64,000 bases of DNA, taken from contig NZ_JACXYU010000001.1 of the NCBI RefSeq assembly GCF_014779715.1, forward strand, positions 1,194,485 through 1,258,484, in the 5' to 3' direction. The translations under genes were made by a program, and so were the position numbers. Position 1 is the first letter of the stretch. Every line of letters starts with the position of its first letter. Origin of the DNA: Streptomyces chumphonensis (lineage in GTDB: Bacteria > Actinomycetota > Actinomycetes > Streptomycetales > Streptomycetaceae). Below, piece by piece: positions 15,791 through 25,523 of the stretch. A model generated the notes under the pieces. It had not been told where the DNA came from and searched no databases. It saw only the letters and a program-made list of their open reading frames with translations.

Positions 15791-16975
15791 TCAGCGCCGT
15801 ACCGGCCACAGCCGTGGACGGCGGCCGGCGGCGATGTCCTCCGCCCAGCCGACGGCCACGATGAACAGCGCGACGAGCGGCCAGACCAGTACGAACATCA
15901 GCGGCGGGTAGAGGCTGGTCAGCAGTTCGGCGTGGGTGGGCCAGACACCGGGGATGTCCCACAGCGGGTCCAGCAGGGGAATCGACGCGATGAGCGCGAT
16001 CTCGTGCCAGAGGTACAGCGTGACGGCGCGGCTGTTGGCGAGCGTGATCGGTTTGTCCCAGCGGGCCAGCCGCTCCGGCAGCCGCTCCCAGGACGGACTG
16101 ATCCGCAGCAGCAGGACGCAGAAGCCGAAGGACCACAGGGCCTGGGCGAGCGGGATGTCGTTCAGGTCCATGCCGTCGGCGCCCGGGTGCCCGGTGGCCC
16201 ACCACAGGCCGACGGCCATGAACACCGGCGCGAGGGAGGGTGCGACGTAGGCGGGGATGCGTCGGAGCAGCCCGTCGTGGTGGGCGAAGCCCAGGACCCA
16301 GCAGGAGCCGAAGGTCACGAAGTCGACGACCGCGTGGCCGGTCTGGCCGGGGATCTCCACCAACCCGGTACCGAGCAGCGCGGTGAGGCCGAGGGGGGCG
16401 AGCAGCGTCACCCAGGGCAGCCTGCGGAAGCACCACAGCAGCAGCGGGGAGAGCAGCACGAACCAGAAGTAGGCCCGCAGGTACCACAGCGGCGCCGCCG
16501 CCTGCACGGCCCAGGTGTCGGAGAGCAGCCCGCCCTCGTCGCCGATGTGCCAGGGGAAGGGTGGGGAGCCGACCGGCACGACCCAGCACAGCAGCCGCAC
16601 CCAAAACCAGACCTCCTCCCCCTTGGCCGGGCCCCAGCCCTGGTAGAAGAGCACGCTCAGGACGAGGACGCCGTACAGCCACAGGGGCAGCAGCAGCCGC
16701 CGGACGCGCCGCTTGATGACGCCGGGCGCCGGGCGCCGCAGCGAGCGGGCCATCAGCGAACCGGCGAGCGCGAACATCACGCCCATCGACGGGAAGAGGA
16801 ACGTCAGCCACGCCCACCCGAAGGTGTGGTAGACGACGACCCGCAGCAGCGCGAGCGCCCGCAGGAGGTCCAGATAGCGGTCGCGCGACGCGGCGGGAGA
16901 CGTCTCGGCGGGGGACGCGGGCACGTCCCGCGTCCCCCCCGCCCGGTGGCCGGGCGGGGGCACGGTGGCGGTCAT
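15791..16975 (-). CDS. acyltransferase-3 family membrane protein, third gene of the mat-type operon
   Basis: This is an integral membrane acyltransferase of about ten hydrophobic segments (394 residues). The first helix contains the conserved R-x(4)-H (Arg45/His50 in RVVVYH), and [20 protein letters not shown] is typical. Such proteins O-acylate exported glycans; IcaC in the staphylococcal PNAG operon belongs to the same fold class. Its ATG overlaps the stop of the matB-like gene by 4 bases, so it is translated from the same mRNA. It very likely modifies or helps export the polymer made by that synthase (inference). The N-terminal 30 residues are low-complexity and cytosolic. Confidence 0.85.
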   Translation of the reverse strand: MTATVPPPGHRAGGTRDVPASPAETSPAASRDRYLDLLRALALLRVVVYHTFGWAWLTFLFPSMGVMFALAGSLMARSLRRPAPGVIKRRVRRLLLPLWLYGVLVLSVLFYQGWGPAKGEEVWFWVRLLCWVVPVGSPPFPWHIGDEGGLLSDTWAVQAAAPLWYLRAYFWFVLLSPLLLWCFRRLPWVTLLAPLGLTALLGTGLVEIPGQTGHAVVDFVTFGSCWVLGFAHHDGLLRRIPAYVAPSLAPVFMAVGLWWATGHPGADGMDLNDIPLAQALWSFGFCVLLLRISPSWERLPERLARWDKPITLANSRAVTLYLWHEIALIASIPLLDPLWDIPGVWPTHAELLTSLYPPLMFVLVWPLVALFIVAVGWAEDIAAGRRPRLWPVRR

Positions 16976-19140
16976 GCGACGGGGCTCGTCTCTCGCGGTT
17001 CGGTGCGGTCCCCCGCCGCGGGCGCCGCGTCGACCGCGCCGGTGCGGCGGAGCTTCTGCCAGCGCAGTCGGCCACCGGTCAGTGCGGTGATCCAGGACTG
17101 GAGGAGGACGACGTACATGAGCTGGCGGTAGAGGATCTGCTGGAGCGGCAGGGAGAGCAGGTGCGTCATCTTCTCGCGGTCCAGCCGGAAGGCGTAGGCC
17201 GCGCAGAGGGCCTGGACGCCGAGGACGCCGAGCCAGGCCAGGACCGTCTTGCCGGTCGGGCCGAAGATGATGCCGTAGAGGAGGAAGACGTCGATGAGCG
17301 GAGCGAGCAGCGGTGCGACGACCATGAACGCCGACACCAGCGGCAGCCCGACCCGGCCGAACCGACCCGAGGCACCACGTTCGACGAGGGCGCGGCGGTG
17401 CTTCCAGATGGCCTGCATCGTGCCGTAGCTCCAGCGGTAGCGCTGGGACCACAGCTGCTGCACGGACTCGGGCGCCTCCGTCCAGGCGCGGGCCTTCTCG
17501 GCGTAGACCACGCGCCACCCGTCGCGGTGGAGCGCCATGGTGATGTCGGTGTCCTCGGCCAGCGTGTCGTCGCTCATGCCGCCGACGCGCTCCAGCGCCG
17601 TGCGGCGGAAGGCTCCGACGGCGCCGGGGATGGTGGGCATGCAGCGCAGCACGTCGTACAGGCGGCGGTCGAGGTTGAAGCCCATGACGTACTCGATGTG
17701 CTGCCAGGCGCCGATGAGCGTGTCGCGGTTGCCGACCTTGGCGTTGCCCGCGACGGCTCCGACCTCCGGGTCGCCGAAGGGCTGCACCAGCTCGCGCACG
17801 GTGGAGGGCTCGAAGACGGTGTCGCCGTCCATCATGACGACGATGTCGTGGCCGGCGTGGGCGATGCCGTTGTTGAGGGCGGCGGGCTTGCCGCCGTTGG
17901 GCTGCCGCACGACGCGCACGCCGGGTACGGCCATGGCCTCCACCACGTCGGCCGTGCCGTCGCTGGAGCCGTCGTCGATGACGATGACCTCGATCGGGTG
18001 GTCGCTCCGGGCGAGGGAGCGCACGGTGTTGGCGATGCACTTGCGCTCGTTGTAGGCGGGGACGAGCACGGTGACCGGCTCGGTGACCGGCGGGCCCCAG
18101 GAGAAGTCGGGCCGTCGGACGCGGCGGGCGTGCAGGAACGACAGCAGGAGCATCATGCCGAAGCGGGCGAAGACCAGGGTGCCGATGACCGCGAGGAGCA
18201 CGGTGAGGACGCCCATCGCGTTCTTGGAGACGGTGACGGCGCCGACGAACGCCTTGCCCTTCCACAGCTCGAAGCCGCTCACCTGTGTGTGGGCGCTGCG
18301 CGTGCCCAGTGCCTCGGTGAGGTTGGTGAAGCGGTAGCCGCGGTCCCTGAGCTCGGGGAGCATCCGGCCGAGGGCCGCCACCGTCTGGGAGCGGTCGCCG
18401 CCTGCGTCGTGCAGGAGGACGATCGCCCCCGCGTCCTCCTCCTTCGGCATGGCGTTCTCGATGATCGCGTCCACGCCGGGACGCGCCCAGTCCTTGCTGT
18501 CGGTGTCGTTGAGGGCCGTGATGTAGCCCCGCCCGCCGATGTAGCGCGTGACCTCCCACCCGTTGTTGTCCAGCGCGTGGGAGTGGGAGGAGTAGGGCGG
18601 GCGGAAGAGGGAGGTGCGGATGCCGGCCGCCCCGGCGAGGGAGAGCTGGTTCTGCGCCAGTTCCCAGTCGATGCGGTCCCGGGTCTGCAGGCCCAGGTCC
18701 GGGTGGTTGAAGGTGTGCAGGCCGATCTCGTGCCCCTCGTCGACCATGCGCCGGACGAGTTCGGGATGGCGGGCCGCCATGGCGCCGGTGATGAAGAAGA
18801 CGCCCCGGGCGTCGTAGCGGGCCAGTTCGTCGAGGACCTTCGGCGTCCAGGTGGGGTCGGGGCCGTCGTCGAAGGTCAGCACGATGGTGCGGTCCGGGAC
18901 GCGGTGCGTCGTCGGTTCGGGCCCGCGGGCGTCGATGACGGGCCCGCCCTCCAGCACCTCCCGCGGGACCTCGTCCTGCGCGGTGGGCGCACCGACCCGG
19001 TGGTCGGCGAGGAACTCGCTGTGGACGTAGCCGCGCAGCAGCATCATCGCCACGACGGCGACGAGGACGAGCGAGGGCAGCAGGTAGCGCAGCGGCAGGC
19101 GGCGGGGACCGCGCTGCCGCCTGTGGGCGGCCTTGCTCAT
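16972..19140 (-). CDS. matB: bifunctional polysaccharide deacetylase / family 2 glycosyltransferase (MatB-like)
   Basis: This 722-residue membrane protein fuses an extracellular NodB deacetylase to a processive glycan synthase. An N-terminal membrane anchor (about 17-37) precedes the deacetylase motifs TFDDGPDP (89-96) and HTFNHPD (142-148). A second membrane segment follows near 310-340. The GT2 domain has DDGSSDGT, DGDT, EDTD and QRYRW, and the C-terminus is multi-spanning. This architecture suits synthesis and partial de-N-acetylation of poly-N-acetylglucosamine. It corresponds to MatB of Streptomyces, required for pellet formation (from memory). The ATG overlaps the upstream matA-like stop (ATGA), and the downstream acyltransferase is overlapped in the same way. 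Confidence 0.87.
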   Translation of the reverse strand: MSKAAHRRQRGPRRLPLRYLLPSLVLVAVVAMMLLRGYVHSEFLADHRVGAPTAQDEVPREVLEGGPVIDARGPEPTTHRVPDRTIVLTFDDGPDPTWTPKVLDELARYDARGVFFITGAMAARHPELVRRMVDEGHEIGLHTFNHPDLGLQTRDRIDWELAQNQLSLAGAAGIRTSLFRPPYSSHSHALDNNGWEVTRYIGGRGYITALNDTDSKDWARPGVDAIIENAMPKEEDAGAIVLLHDAGGDRSQTVAALGRMLPELRDRGYRFTNLTEALGTRSAHTQVSGFELWKGKAFVGAVTVSKNAMGVLTVLLAVIGTLVFARFGMMLLLSFLHARRVRRPDFSWGPPVTEPVTVLVPAYNERKCIANTVRSLARSDHPIEVIVIDDGSSDGTADVVEAMAVPGVRVVRQPNGGKPAALNNGIAHAGHDIVVMMDGDTVFEPSTVRELVQPFGDPEVGAVAGNAKVGNRDTLIGAWQHIEYVMGFNLDRRLYDVLRCMPTIPGAVGAFRRTALERVGGMSDDTLAEDTDITMALHRDGWRVVYAEKARAWTEAPESVQQLWSQRYRWSYGTMQAIWKHRRALVERGASGRFGRVGLPLVSAFMVVAPLLAPLIDVFLLYGIIFGPTGKTVLAWLGVLGVQALCAAYAFRLDREKMTHLLSLPLQQILYRQLMYVVLLQSWITALTGGRLRWQKLRRTGAVDAAPAAGDRTEPRETSPVA

Positions 19141-19703
19141 CGGTCCGCCTGGACGCCGTCGCCGGACTGCTGACCGTCGGGTTCGCCGGCGCCGTCCGGA
19201 TCGCCGGACTCCTCGGCGGTCGGCGACGGTTCCTCCTGCGGGGTGTCGTCGTCCGGCGGCGGGTCCTCGTCGGCGGGGGTCTCGGGCTCGGTCTCCGGCT
19301 CGGGGCTCTCGGCGGGCTCCGGCTCGGCGTCCTCCGCCGTCTCGGGGGGCGCGGACGTCCGGTCGGACGGCCGGACGGGTTCGGGGGCGGCCGGGGGCGC
19401 GGGTTCGGCGGGGACCACGGGGTCGGCGGCGGGTTCCCGGGGCTCGGCGGCGACCCGCTCGGAGGCGGTGGAGGTGGGGCTCTCCTCGGGCTCGGCGTCG
19501 TCCGGTATGACGATCTTGTCCGAACCGGCGTCGTCCTGTCCGGAGATGGGCAGCCAGGGAGCGCTCGCGTTCCCGCCCGCGAGGCTGACGCCCAGCACCA
19601 CGGCGTAGCAGGCGCAGGCGACCCCGAGGAGCCAGCCGACCCGGCGCAGCGTGCGCCGTCTCCGCCCGCTGCTGTCCACGAAGACAGGAGAGTTCAAGCT
19701 CAT
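19137..19703 (-). CDS. matA: single-pass membrane protein with Pro/Glu-rich exterior (MatA-like)
   Basis: The 188 residues comprise a short basic N-terminus, one transmembrane helix (about 22-43) and a long, low-complexity, acidic, proline-rich extracellular tail. No enzymatic motif is visible. It is the first gene of an overlapping operon with the PNAG-type synthase, so it is probably an accessory or secretion factor (MatA position). ATG at 19703. The 241 bases upstream, up to the LysR stop, should hold the operon promoter, but I see no clear hexamers. The name rests on synteny and layout, because the tail is too low-complexity for strong homology. Confidence 0.75.
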   Translation of the reverse strand: MSLNSPVFVDSSGRRRRTLRRVGWLLGVACACYAVVLGVSLAGGNASAPWLPISGQDDAGSDKIVIPDDAEPEESPTSTASERVAAEPREPAADPVVPAEPAPPAAPEPVRPSDRTSAPPETAEDAEPEPAESPEPETEPETPADEDPPPDDDTPQEEPSPTAEESGDPDGAGEPDGQQSGDGVQADR

Positions 19704-19944
19704 GATCTGTGTGCACCCCTCGACGACCGAGCGCTCTGTCGAGGGTCGCCACGAAGGTGCCGTTCACCCGCTGGGTACGTTCCGAACCGCTGCCGCGCCG
19801 GAACCTTCGCCCGGCGCCTGCCCGCCCTCAAACACCGCGTCGCGCTGAATCTACCGCACATCGCCGCACACAAGTCCGACGTATCACCCATCGGACGCGC
19901 ACATCACATGACGATCCGATGACACCACGGGGCCCTGCGGACTC

Positions 19945-20901
19945 TCAGGTTCCGAGCGCCTCGTCCGCGGCGGGCAGCCAGGAGCCGGGCGGACGGACGA
20001 GCCACCCCTCCCGTGCGGCCAGCCGAGCCCCGGCCGTCAGCAGGGCCGTCAGCCCGGGGTGCCGCAGCCCCCGCCGCCACACCACCGACACCGGCGAGAG
20101 CGGCACCGGGTCCGTCAGCGGGCGCAGCACCATGCCGGGAACGTCGACGAACACCTCGCTCGCCAGCACGGACCAGCCCCGGCGGCGGACGACGCGGACG
20201 AACTCGGCGTCCCCCTCGATCTTCGGGAACGGCGGCGCGAGCCCGGCGCCGCGCCCGGCGAGGAGCAGCCGGGCGTAGTCCGTCCACTCGGCCGTGTCCG
20301 CGTTGCCCGCTCCCGCGTAGAGCGTCTCCCCGGCCAGTTCGGCGACGGGCACGACCGTGCGGGCGGCGAGCCGGTGGCCCTCCGGGAGCAGCACGGCGAC
20401 CCGCTCGTGGCGGAGGAGTCGATGGTCGAGGTGTGTCCGCAGCGCGGGGTCGAGCCCGGCGACCCTCCCGAACGACACGTCGACGGCCCCGGCGACGATC
20501 CCGGCCGCCGCTCCCGCGAGCCCGCTGTGGAACCGGGCCACGAACTCCAGCTCGGGCGCCGCCTCCCGGACCGCGTCCAGCACCCGCTGCCCCGTGCTGA
20601 CCGGCGCCGCGACGTCCACCACCAGCGGGCGGTCCCCGTCGAGGACGGCGGCGGCCAGTTCGTCGTAGGCCGTCAGGACCCGCCGGGCGTGCGGCAGCAG
20701 CCGTTCCCCGTCGGCCGTGAGCGTCACCTGCCGCGTCGTGCGGAGGAACAGCGGCACGGCCAGCTCCCGCTCCAGCCGCCGCACGTCGCGGCTCAGCGCC
20801 TGCTGCGCCACGAACAGCCGGGCGGCGGCGCGGGTGAAGTGCAGCTCCTCGGCGACGGCGACGAACGCGCGCAGCAGTCGCGGGTCGGGAGTGCGGGGCA
20901 T
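19945..20901 (-). CDS. LysR-family transcriptional regulator
   Basis: The 318 residues contain an N-terminal LysR helix-turn-helix (residues 3-62, with ELHFTRAAARLFVAQQALSR and the LERELAVPLFLRT linker), then a periplasmic-binding-like effector domain (about 88-290). It is divergent from an MFS transporter with 84 bases between the starts, the classical arrangement in which the regulator controls the transporter. The effector is unknown. The ATG gives MPRTPDPRLLRAF. Confidence in family is high and in target moderate. Confidence 0.9.
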   Translation of the reverse strand: MPRTPDPRLLRAFVAVAEELHFTRAAARLFVAQQALSRDVRRLERELAVPLFLRTTRQVTLTADGERLLPHARRVLTAYDELAAAVLDGDRPLVVDVAAPVSTGQRVLDAVREAAPELEFVARFHSGLAGAAAGIVAGAVDVSFGRVAGLDPALRTHLDHRLLRHERVAVLLPEGHRLAARTVVPVAELAGETLYAGAGNADTAEWTDYARLLLAGRGAGLAPPFPKIEGDAEFVRVVRRRGWSVLASEVFVDVPGMVLRPLTDPVPLSPVSVVWRRGLRHPGLTALLTAGARLAAREGWLVRPPGSWLPAADEALGT

Positions 20902-20985
20902 CGGCCCATAGTGACAACGCGAGCGGGTGAATGGCCAGTCATCAGGTGTTGGACGCCGTCGAGCGGGCCCGGCCAGGGTGAACGC

Positions 20986-22335
20986 ATGCCGTCCACCACC
21001 CTGCTGGCCGTCTCCGGGTCCACCCTCGTCGCCGTCGACCTCGGACCCCGGCCGCCGCGCCGCCCGCCCCGGCCCTCCCGTCTCGCGCCCTACGCGCGCC
21101 TGTTCGCCCGGCCGGGAGCGAAGGGCTTCACCGCGGGGAACCTCATCGCACGGATGCCGATGGGAATGTTCACCGTCTCGGCCGTCCTGATGATCGCCAT
21201 GACCCGGGACTCGTACGCGCTGGCCGGGGCCGTCACGGCCGTGGGGCTCGGTGCGACGGCCGTCGTCGGCCCGCTCACCGCCCGGCTGGTGGACCGCTTC
21301 GGCCAGGCCCGCGTCGCCGTGCCCGCCGTCGCGGTGGCCGTCGCCGCCCAGCTGGCGCTCGTCCTGTGCGTCCGCGCCGACGCCCCGGACTGGACGCTCT
21401 TCGCCGCGTACGCCGCCTGCGCCACCATGCCGAACCTGGGCGGCATGGCCCGCGCCCGCTGGGCGCACCTCTGCGCGGGCGACGCCGCCGCCCGGCACAC
21501 CGCCAACTCCTTCGAGCAGGCCGCCGACGAGCTCTGCTTCATGGCGGGCCCGGTCCTCGCCACCTTCCTGTGCGTCACGGTCGGCCCGTACGCCGGAACC
21601 CTGTCGGGTGCGGCCCTGCTCCTGGTCGGCACGCTGCTCTTCGCCGCGCAGCGCCGCACCGAACCGCCCGTCGCCGCCCGGGAGCCCGCCGCCGGACGCG
21701 GCCTCCTGCGGCGGCCGGGCCTGCCCGCGCTCCTGGTGACGTTCCTCGCCACGGGAGCGGTGTTCGGCTCCCTGGAGGTGGCCACCATCGCGTTCGCCGA
21801 CGCCCAGGGGCGGCGCGGGGCGGCCGGACTCGTCCTCGGCCTCCAGGCGGCGGGTTCCTGCGCCGCCGGACTGCTGTACGGTCTCGCCCCGGCCGCCGCC
21901 GCCCCCGGTCGCCGCTTCGTGGTGTGCGTGACGGCGATGGCCTGCCTCATGGCCCTCCCCCTTGCTGCCGCCGCCGGCACCGGCAGCCTCGCCGTCCTGG
22001 CCCCGGCGCTGCTGCTGGCGGGCATGGCCACAGCCCCGACCATGGTCACCGGCATGGGGATCGTCCAGGCCACCGTCCCGCCGAGCCGCCTCAACGAGGG
22101 CATGACGCTCGCCGTCACCGCCCTCCTGGGCGGCGTGGCCCTCGGCGCCGCGCTCGGAGGCGGGGCCGCGGAGCACACCGGCGGGAGCACGGCCTTCACC
22201 GTGCCGGCCGCCGCCGCGCTCACGGCCGCCGTGGTGGCCGCCGTCAGCGCCGCCCTGCGGGCCCTGCGCCGCGTGCCCGGCGGGCGGGCACCTCGGGCCC
22301 CTCGGGCACCGGGGACCGCGCCGACCGGGCGGTGA
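20986..22335 (+). CDS. MFS transporter
   Basis: This major-facilitator membrane protein has about twelve segments in 449 residues. The N-terminal loop GPLTARLVDRFGQARV is the MFS A-like motif. SRLNEGMTLAVTALLGGVALG in the second half is typical of actinobacterial exporters of unknown substrate. The start is ATG 20986 after CCAGGGTG. It is divergent from the LysR regulator. It ends at a shared terminator with the tmRNA gene. The substrate cannot be inferred. Confidence 0.88.
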   Translation: MPSTTLLAVSGSTLVAVDLGPRPPRRPPRPSRLAPYARLFARPGAKGFTAGNLIARMPMGMFTVSAVLMIAMTRDSYALAGAVTAVGLGATAVVGPLTARLVDRFGQARVAVPAVAVAVAAQLALVLCVRADAPDWTLFAAYAACATMPNLGGMARARWAHLCAGDAAARHTANSFEQAADELCFMAGPVLATFLCVTVGPYAGTLSGAALLLVGTLLFAAQRRTEPPVAAREPAAGRGLLRRPGLPALLVTFLATGAVFGSLEVATIAFADAQGRRGAAGLVLGLQAAGSCAAGLLYGLAPAAAAPGRRFVVCVTAMACLMALPLAAAAGTGSLAVLAPALLLAGMATAPTMVTGMGIVQATVPPSRLNEGMTLAVTALLGGVALGAALGGGAAEHTGGSTAFTVPAAAALTAAVVAAVSAALRALRRVPGGRAPRAPRAPGTAPTGR

Positions 22336-22340
22336 ACGCG

Positions 22341-22372
22341 CGAAGGCCCCCGCCGGACGGCGAGGGCCTTCG
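22341..22372. terminator. bidirectional terminator between the MFS gene and ssrA
   Basis: CGAAGGCCC (22341-22349) pairs perfectly with GGGCCTTCG (22364-22372), enclosing an inner CCGCCG/CGGCG stem. It ends the MFS transcript on the + strand and the tmRNA on the minus strand. Confidence 0.8.
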
Positions 22373-22379
22373 TGAGCAG

Positions 22380-22748
22380 TGGAGATGGCGGGAATCGAAC
22401 CCGCGTCCAACGGTGCGGAGACAGGGCTTCTCCGAGCGCAGTCTGCTGTGCTTTTCTCAGCCCCGGCAGTCACACAGACAAGCTGCCGACGGGCTCAGTC
22501 ACTGTGAGATGTCCCGGCAGACCCCGTGACCGGGTCTACGCGGTGAGTTCCCTAGCTGATGCCAGGAACCGGGTCGGGAACGCACCCGGGCTGACACTTC
22601 GCAAGTCGCTGATCAGGCAGCGAGGGCGAAGGAATCGCGCTTGGAGTTGGCGATTATTTTTTTGCGGCACATGGTTAGCGAGATCATTGCCGCGTTCCTC
22701 GGCTCGCTTCCCCTATCTCGACATCCGCTGTCGAAACCGATCATCCCC
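22380..22748 (-). ncRNA. ssrA: transfer-messenger RNA (tmRNA)
   Basis: This RNA rescues stalled ribosomes with SmpB by adding a degradation tag. The 5' end GGGGAUG pairs with CAUCUCC at the 3' end to form the acceptor stem. The 5' GAUCGGUUUCGACAG element is diagnostic, and the 3' part carries the T arm (GGGTTCGATTCCCGCC). The discriminator A is at 22380; the CCA is not encoded (the next bases read CTG). The tag reading frame at 22613-22651 encodes ANSKRDSFALAA then TGA, ending with the canonical LAA-type degron. smpB lies directly upstream on the same strand. Confidence 0.95.
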
Positions 22749-22887
22749 ATGTTCAGTTGACAACCCCGCGAGAGGCGGACCCCGTGCGGCACTGCTGTCG
22801 CCCATCGTACGGGATCAACCCGCACGACAGCCACCGTATTCCCGCGCGCTCCCACCGCTGGGCCCCGCACGGGCCGACCGCGCGGGC

Positions 22888-23367
22888 TCAGCGGCGGGCG
22901 CGGCGGCGCGCGGCGGAGATCGCCCGTTCCGCCTCCCGGCGGTCCTGCTTCTCCCGCAGCGTCTGCCGCTTGTCGTACTCGCGCTTGCCCCGGGCGAGTG
23001 CCAGCTCGATCTTGGCCCGGCCGTCCTTGAAGTACAGCGCCAGGGGCACCAGCGTGAGGCCGCTCTCCTGGAGCTTGCCCGTGAGCTTGTCGATCTCGGC
23101 CCGGTGCATCAGCAGCTTCCGCTTGCGGCGGGCGCTGTGGTTCGTCCACGTGCCCTGGCTGTACTCGGGGATGTGGACGTTGTGCAGCCACATCTCCCCT
23201 CCGTCCAGCTGGGCGAATCCGTCGACCAGGGACGCGCGGCCCTGGCGCAGCGACTTCACCTCGGTGCCCGTCAGCACGAGTCCGCACTCGTACGTGTCCA
23301 GGATCAGGTAGTCGTGCCGGGCCTTCTTGTGCTGAGCGATGAGTTTGCGACCGGTCTCTTTAGCCAT
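22888..23367 (-). CDS. smpB: SsrA-binding protein SmpB
   Basis: SmpB binds tmRNA and places it in the stalled ribosome, in the cytosol. The 159 residues match the family. Hallmarks are [26 protein letters not shown] (shown here in part: [13 protein letters not shown], about 30-42), [10 protein letters not shown], and the basic tail ending [18 protein letters not shown], which enters the mRNA channel. ATG at 23367, 17 bases from the preceding ctpA stop, so the genes are probably co-transcribed. ssrA follows 139 bases downstream, completing the trans-translation module. Confidence 0.95.
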   Translation of the reverse strand: MAKETGRKLIAQHKKARHDYLILDTYECGLVLTGTEVKSLRQGRASLVDGFAQLDGGEMWLHNVHIPEYSQGTWTNHSARRKRKLLMHRAEIDKLTGKLQESGLTLVPLALYFKDGRAKIELALARGKREYDKRQTLREKQDRREAERAISAARRRARR

Positions 23368-23384
23368 AGCCGGACCATTGTTCC

Positions 23385-24521
23385 TCACGCCCGGGCGGCG
23401 AGGCCACTCAATACCGTCAGGCCCTTGTCCAGCGCGTCCTCCCCCTCGCCCACGGCGACGTCGGGCACGAGCCCGGCGCCCTCCAGGGTGCGGCCGCCCG
23501 GGGTCGCGTACTGGCCGACGGTCAGCTCGGCCACCGACCCGTCGGGCTGCTCCTGCGGCACCTGCACCGAGCCCTTGCCGAACGTGGGGCTGCCGACGAC
23601 CAGGGCCCGGCCCCGGTCCTGGAGAGCTCCGGCGAGCAGCTCGGCCGCGCTCATCGAGCCCTCGTCGACCAGGACGACCAGCGGCCGCTCCGTGTCGCCG
23701 CCGCGCTCGGCGTGCAGGGCCCGCTGGCCCTCGCCCTCGCCGTAGGTGGCGACCAGGCCGCCGTCGAGGAAGACGGAGGCGGCCTCCGTGGCCTCCAGCA
23801 GCAGCCCGCCCGGATTGCCGCGCAGGTCCAGCAGGACGCCCCGGCCGGGCGGAAGGGCCTGGACGGCCTCGCGCAGCGCCTCGCCGGCGCCGCTGGTGAA
23901 GGCGCTGACCTTCAGCCGGGTGATCCCCTCGGCCAGGTGCACGACGGTCACCGGGTCCGTCGCCAGGCGGGCCCGCTCCAGCCGCTCGGTCCACGCGCGC
24001 TGCCCGCGCGCCAGCCCCACCTCGACGGCGCTCCCGACCGGGGCCGCCTCCGCGTCCCCGCGCAACCGGGCCACCACCTCGGTGACGGGCCGCCCGGTGA
24101 CGTCACGGCCGTCGACCGTGCGCAGCCGGTCCCCGGGGCGGACACCGGCGTCCTCGGCGGGGCTGCCCGGCGTCACCCGGGCGACCACGACGCCGTCACC
24201 GGAGCCGCGCACCGCGATGCCGACCCCCACGTAGCGACCGTCCAGCGCCTGCTGCAGCCCCTCGTACTCCCGCGCGGTGTAGGCGGCCGACCAACGGTCA
24301 CCGCTGCGGCTGACGGCCTCCTGCGCGTCGTTCGCTCCGCGTGGCTCGGCGACGGCGCCGACCGGGGCACCGGGGCCCCCGCCGCCGTCGTCCCCCGGCG
24401 CCCGGTCCGTGGTCCAGGAACCGGTGGCGAAGCCTGTCAGCAGCACTCCCGCGAAGACCAGCGGCAGTGCCGCCCCGCGGCCGATGCGGCGGGGCTGGAC
24501 GAACATCCACGAGCCCGACAT
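23385..24521 (-). CDS. ctpA: S41 carboxy-terminal processing protease
   Basis: This membrane-anchored serine protease has one N-terminal hydrophobic segment (about 18-35), a PDZ domain (about 98-175) with [18 protein letters not shown], and an S41 catalytic domain. [10 protein letters not shown] (230-239), the nucleophile region [10 protein letters not shown] (Ser289/291) and the general-base lysine in TFGKGSVQ (Lys316) are intact. The 378 residues are normal for Gram-positive CtpA. It lies between ftsX and smpB on one strand, an arrangement conserved in actinobacteria. It probably cleaves envelope proteins; a functional link to FtsEX-controlled cell-wall hydrolases is inference. Confidence 0.92.
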   Translation of the reverse strand: MSGSWMFVQPRRIGRGAALPLVFAGVLLTGFATGSWTTDRAPGDDGGGGPGAPVGAVAEPRGANDAQEAVSRSGDRWSAAYTAREYEGLQQALDGRYVGVGIAVRGSGDGVVVARVTPGSPAEDAGVRPGDRLRTVDGRDVTGRPVTEVVARLRGDAEAAPVGSAVEVGLARGQRAWTERLERARLATDPVTVVHLAEGITRLKVSAFTSGAGEALREAVQALPPGRGVLLDLRGNPGGLLLEATEAASVFLDGGLVATYGEGEGQRALHAERGGDTERPLVVLVDEGSMSAAELLAGALQDRGRALVVGSPTFGKGSVQVPQEQPDGSVAELTVGQYATPGGRTLEGAGLVPDVAVGEGEDALDKGLTVLSGLAARA

Positions 24522-24599
24522 GAGGCGGAGTCTAGGACAGCACGGGCCGAAGCACGGCGGCTTGGCCGCACGGCGCCCGCGTTCTATCTCACACCCGGT

Positions 24600-25514
24600 T
24601 CACACGTTGAGGTACTTGCGCAACGTGAGGAAGGCGGCCAACGAGGGCATGAGCAGACCGACACCCACCACCCACGGCAACTGCTGCAGGACGGCGTCGT
24701 AGCCCACGAAGTTCACCACCTGGATCTGCTCCGCCAGGAACTGGTCGATCAGCGCGTACTTCCCGAGCAGCAGCATTCCGCAGGCCAGGGCCGCCCCGAT
24801 CAGCCCGGCGATGGCCGCCTCCAGGATGAACGGCATCTGGATGTAGAAGCTCGACGCGCCCACCAGCCGCATGATCCCCGTCTCACGCCGGCGGCTGAAC
24901 GCGGAGACCCGCACCGTGTTGACGATCAGCAGCATCGCCACCACGAGCATCAGCGCCATGACGAAGAGGGCGGCCTTGTTCATCCCGTCGAGCAGGCCGA
25001 ACAGCGGCTCCAGCAGGGCCCGCTGGTCCTGCACCTCCTGCACGCCGGCCCGGCCCCCGAAGGCGCTGGCGATGACGTCGTACTTGGTGGGGTCCTCAAG
25101 CTTGACCCGGAAGCTCTCCTGCATCTGGTCCGGGGTGAGGGACGAGGCGAGCGGAGAGTCCTTGAACTGCTCCTGGTAGTGCTTGAACGCCTCGTCCTTC
25201 GGCTCGTAGTAGACCTTCTCGACGACGTCCAGCTTCTTGAGGTCCGCCTCGATCTCCCGCTTCTGCTGGCCGGTGACGGCGCCCCGGTCGCAGTGCTGGG
25301 GATCGTTCTCCGCGTCGTTCTTGTTGCAGAGGTAGATCGCGACCTGGACCTTGTCGTACCAATAGCCCTTCATCGCGCTGACCTGCTGGTTGGCGAGCAG
25401 CGACGAACCCAGCAGGGCGAGTGAGATACCGACGGAGACGATCACCGCGAAGGTCATCGTGAGGTTGCGGCGAAGGCCGGTGAAGATCTCCGACAGAACG
25501 AACTGGCCGCGCAT
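24600..25514 (-). CDS. ftsX: cell-division ABC-type membrane protein FtsX
   Basis: FtsX is the membrane half of the FtsEX complex, which transmits ATP hydrolysis to peptidoglycan hydrolases at the septum. The 304 residues have the family topology: one N-terminal helix (about 22-42), a large extracellular loop (about 45-175) carrying two cysteines (CNKNDAENDPQHC), then three C-terminal helices. The ATG at 25514 lies 10 bases after the ftsE stop, indicating co-translation. The C-terminus ends FLTLRKYLNV as in other actinobacteria. Confidence 0.95.
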   Translation of the reverse strand: MRGQFVLSEIFTGLRRNLTMTFAVIVSVGISLALLGSSLLANQQVSAMKGYWYDKVQVAIYLCNKNDAENDPQHCDRGAVTGQQKREIEADLKKLDVVEKVYYEPKDEAFKHYQEQFKDSPLASSLTPDQMQESFRVKLEDPTKYDVIASAFGGRAGVQEVQDQRALLEPLFGLLDGMNKAALFVMALMLVVAMLLIVNTVRVSAFSRRRETGIMRLVGASSFYIQMPFILEAAIAGLIGAALACGMLLLGKYALIDQFLAEQIQVVNFVGYDAVLQQLPWVVGVGLLMPSLAAFLTLRKYLNV

Positions 25515-25523
25515 GGCGTCCTT

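Noticed and set aside
20902..20985. LysR T-N11-A operator between the LysR and MFS genes
   Set aside because: The only near match is ambiguous and imperfect, so I do not annotate a site although regulation there is likely.
22380..22410. Isolated T-arm resembling a tRNA
   Set aside because: It is the 3' half of the tmRNA; the acceptor stem partner is at 22742-22748.
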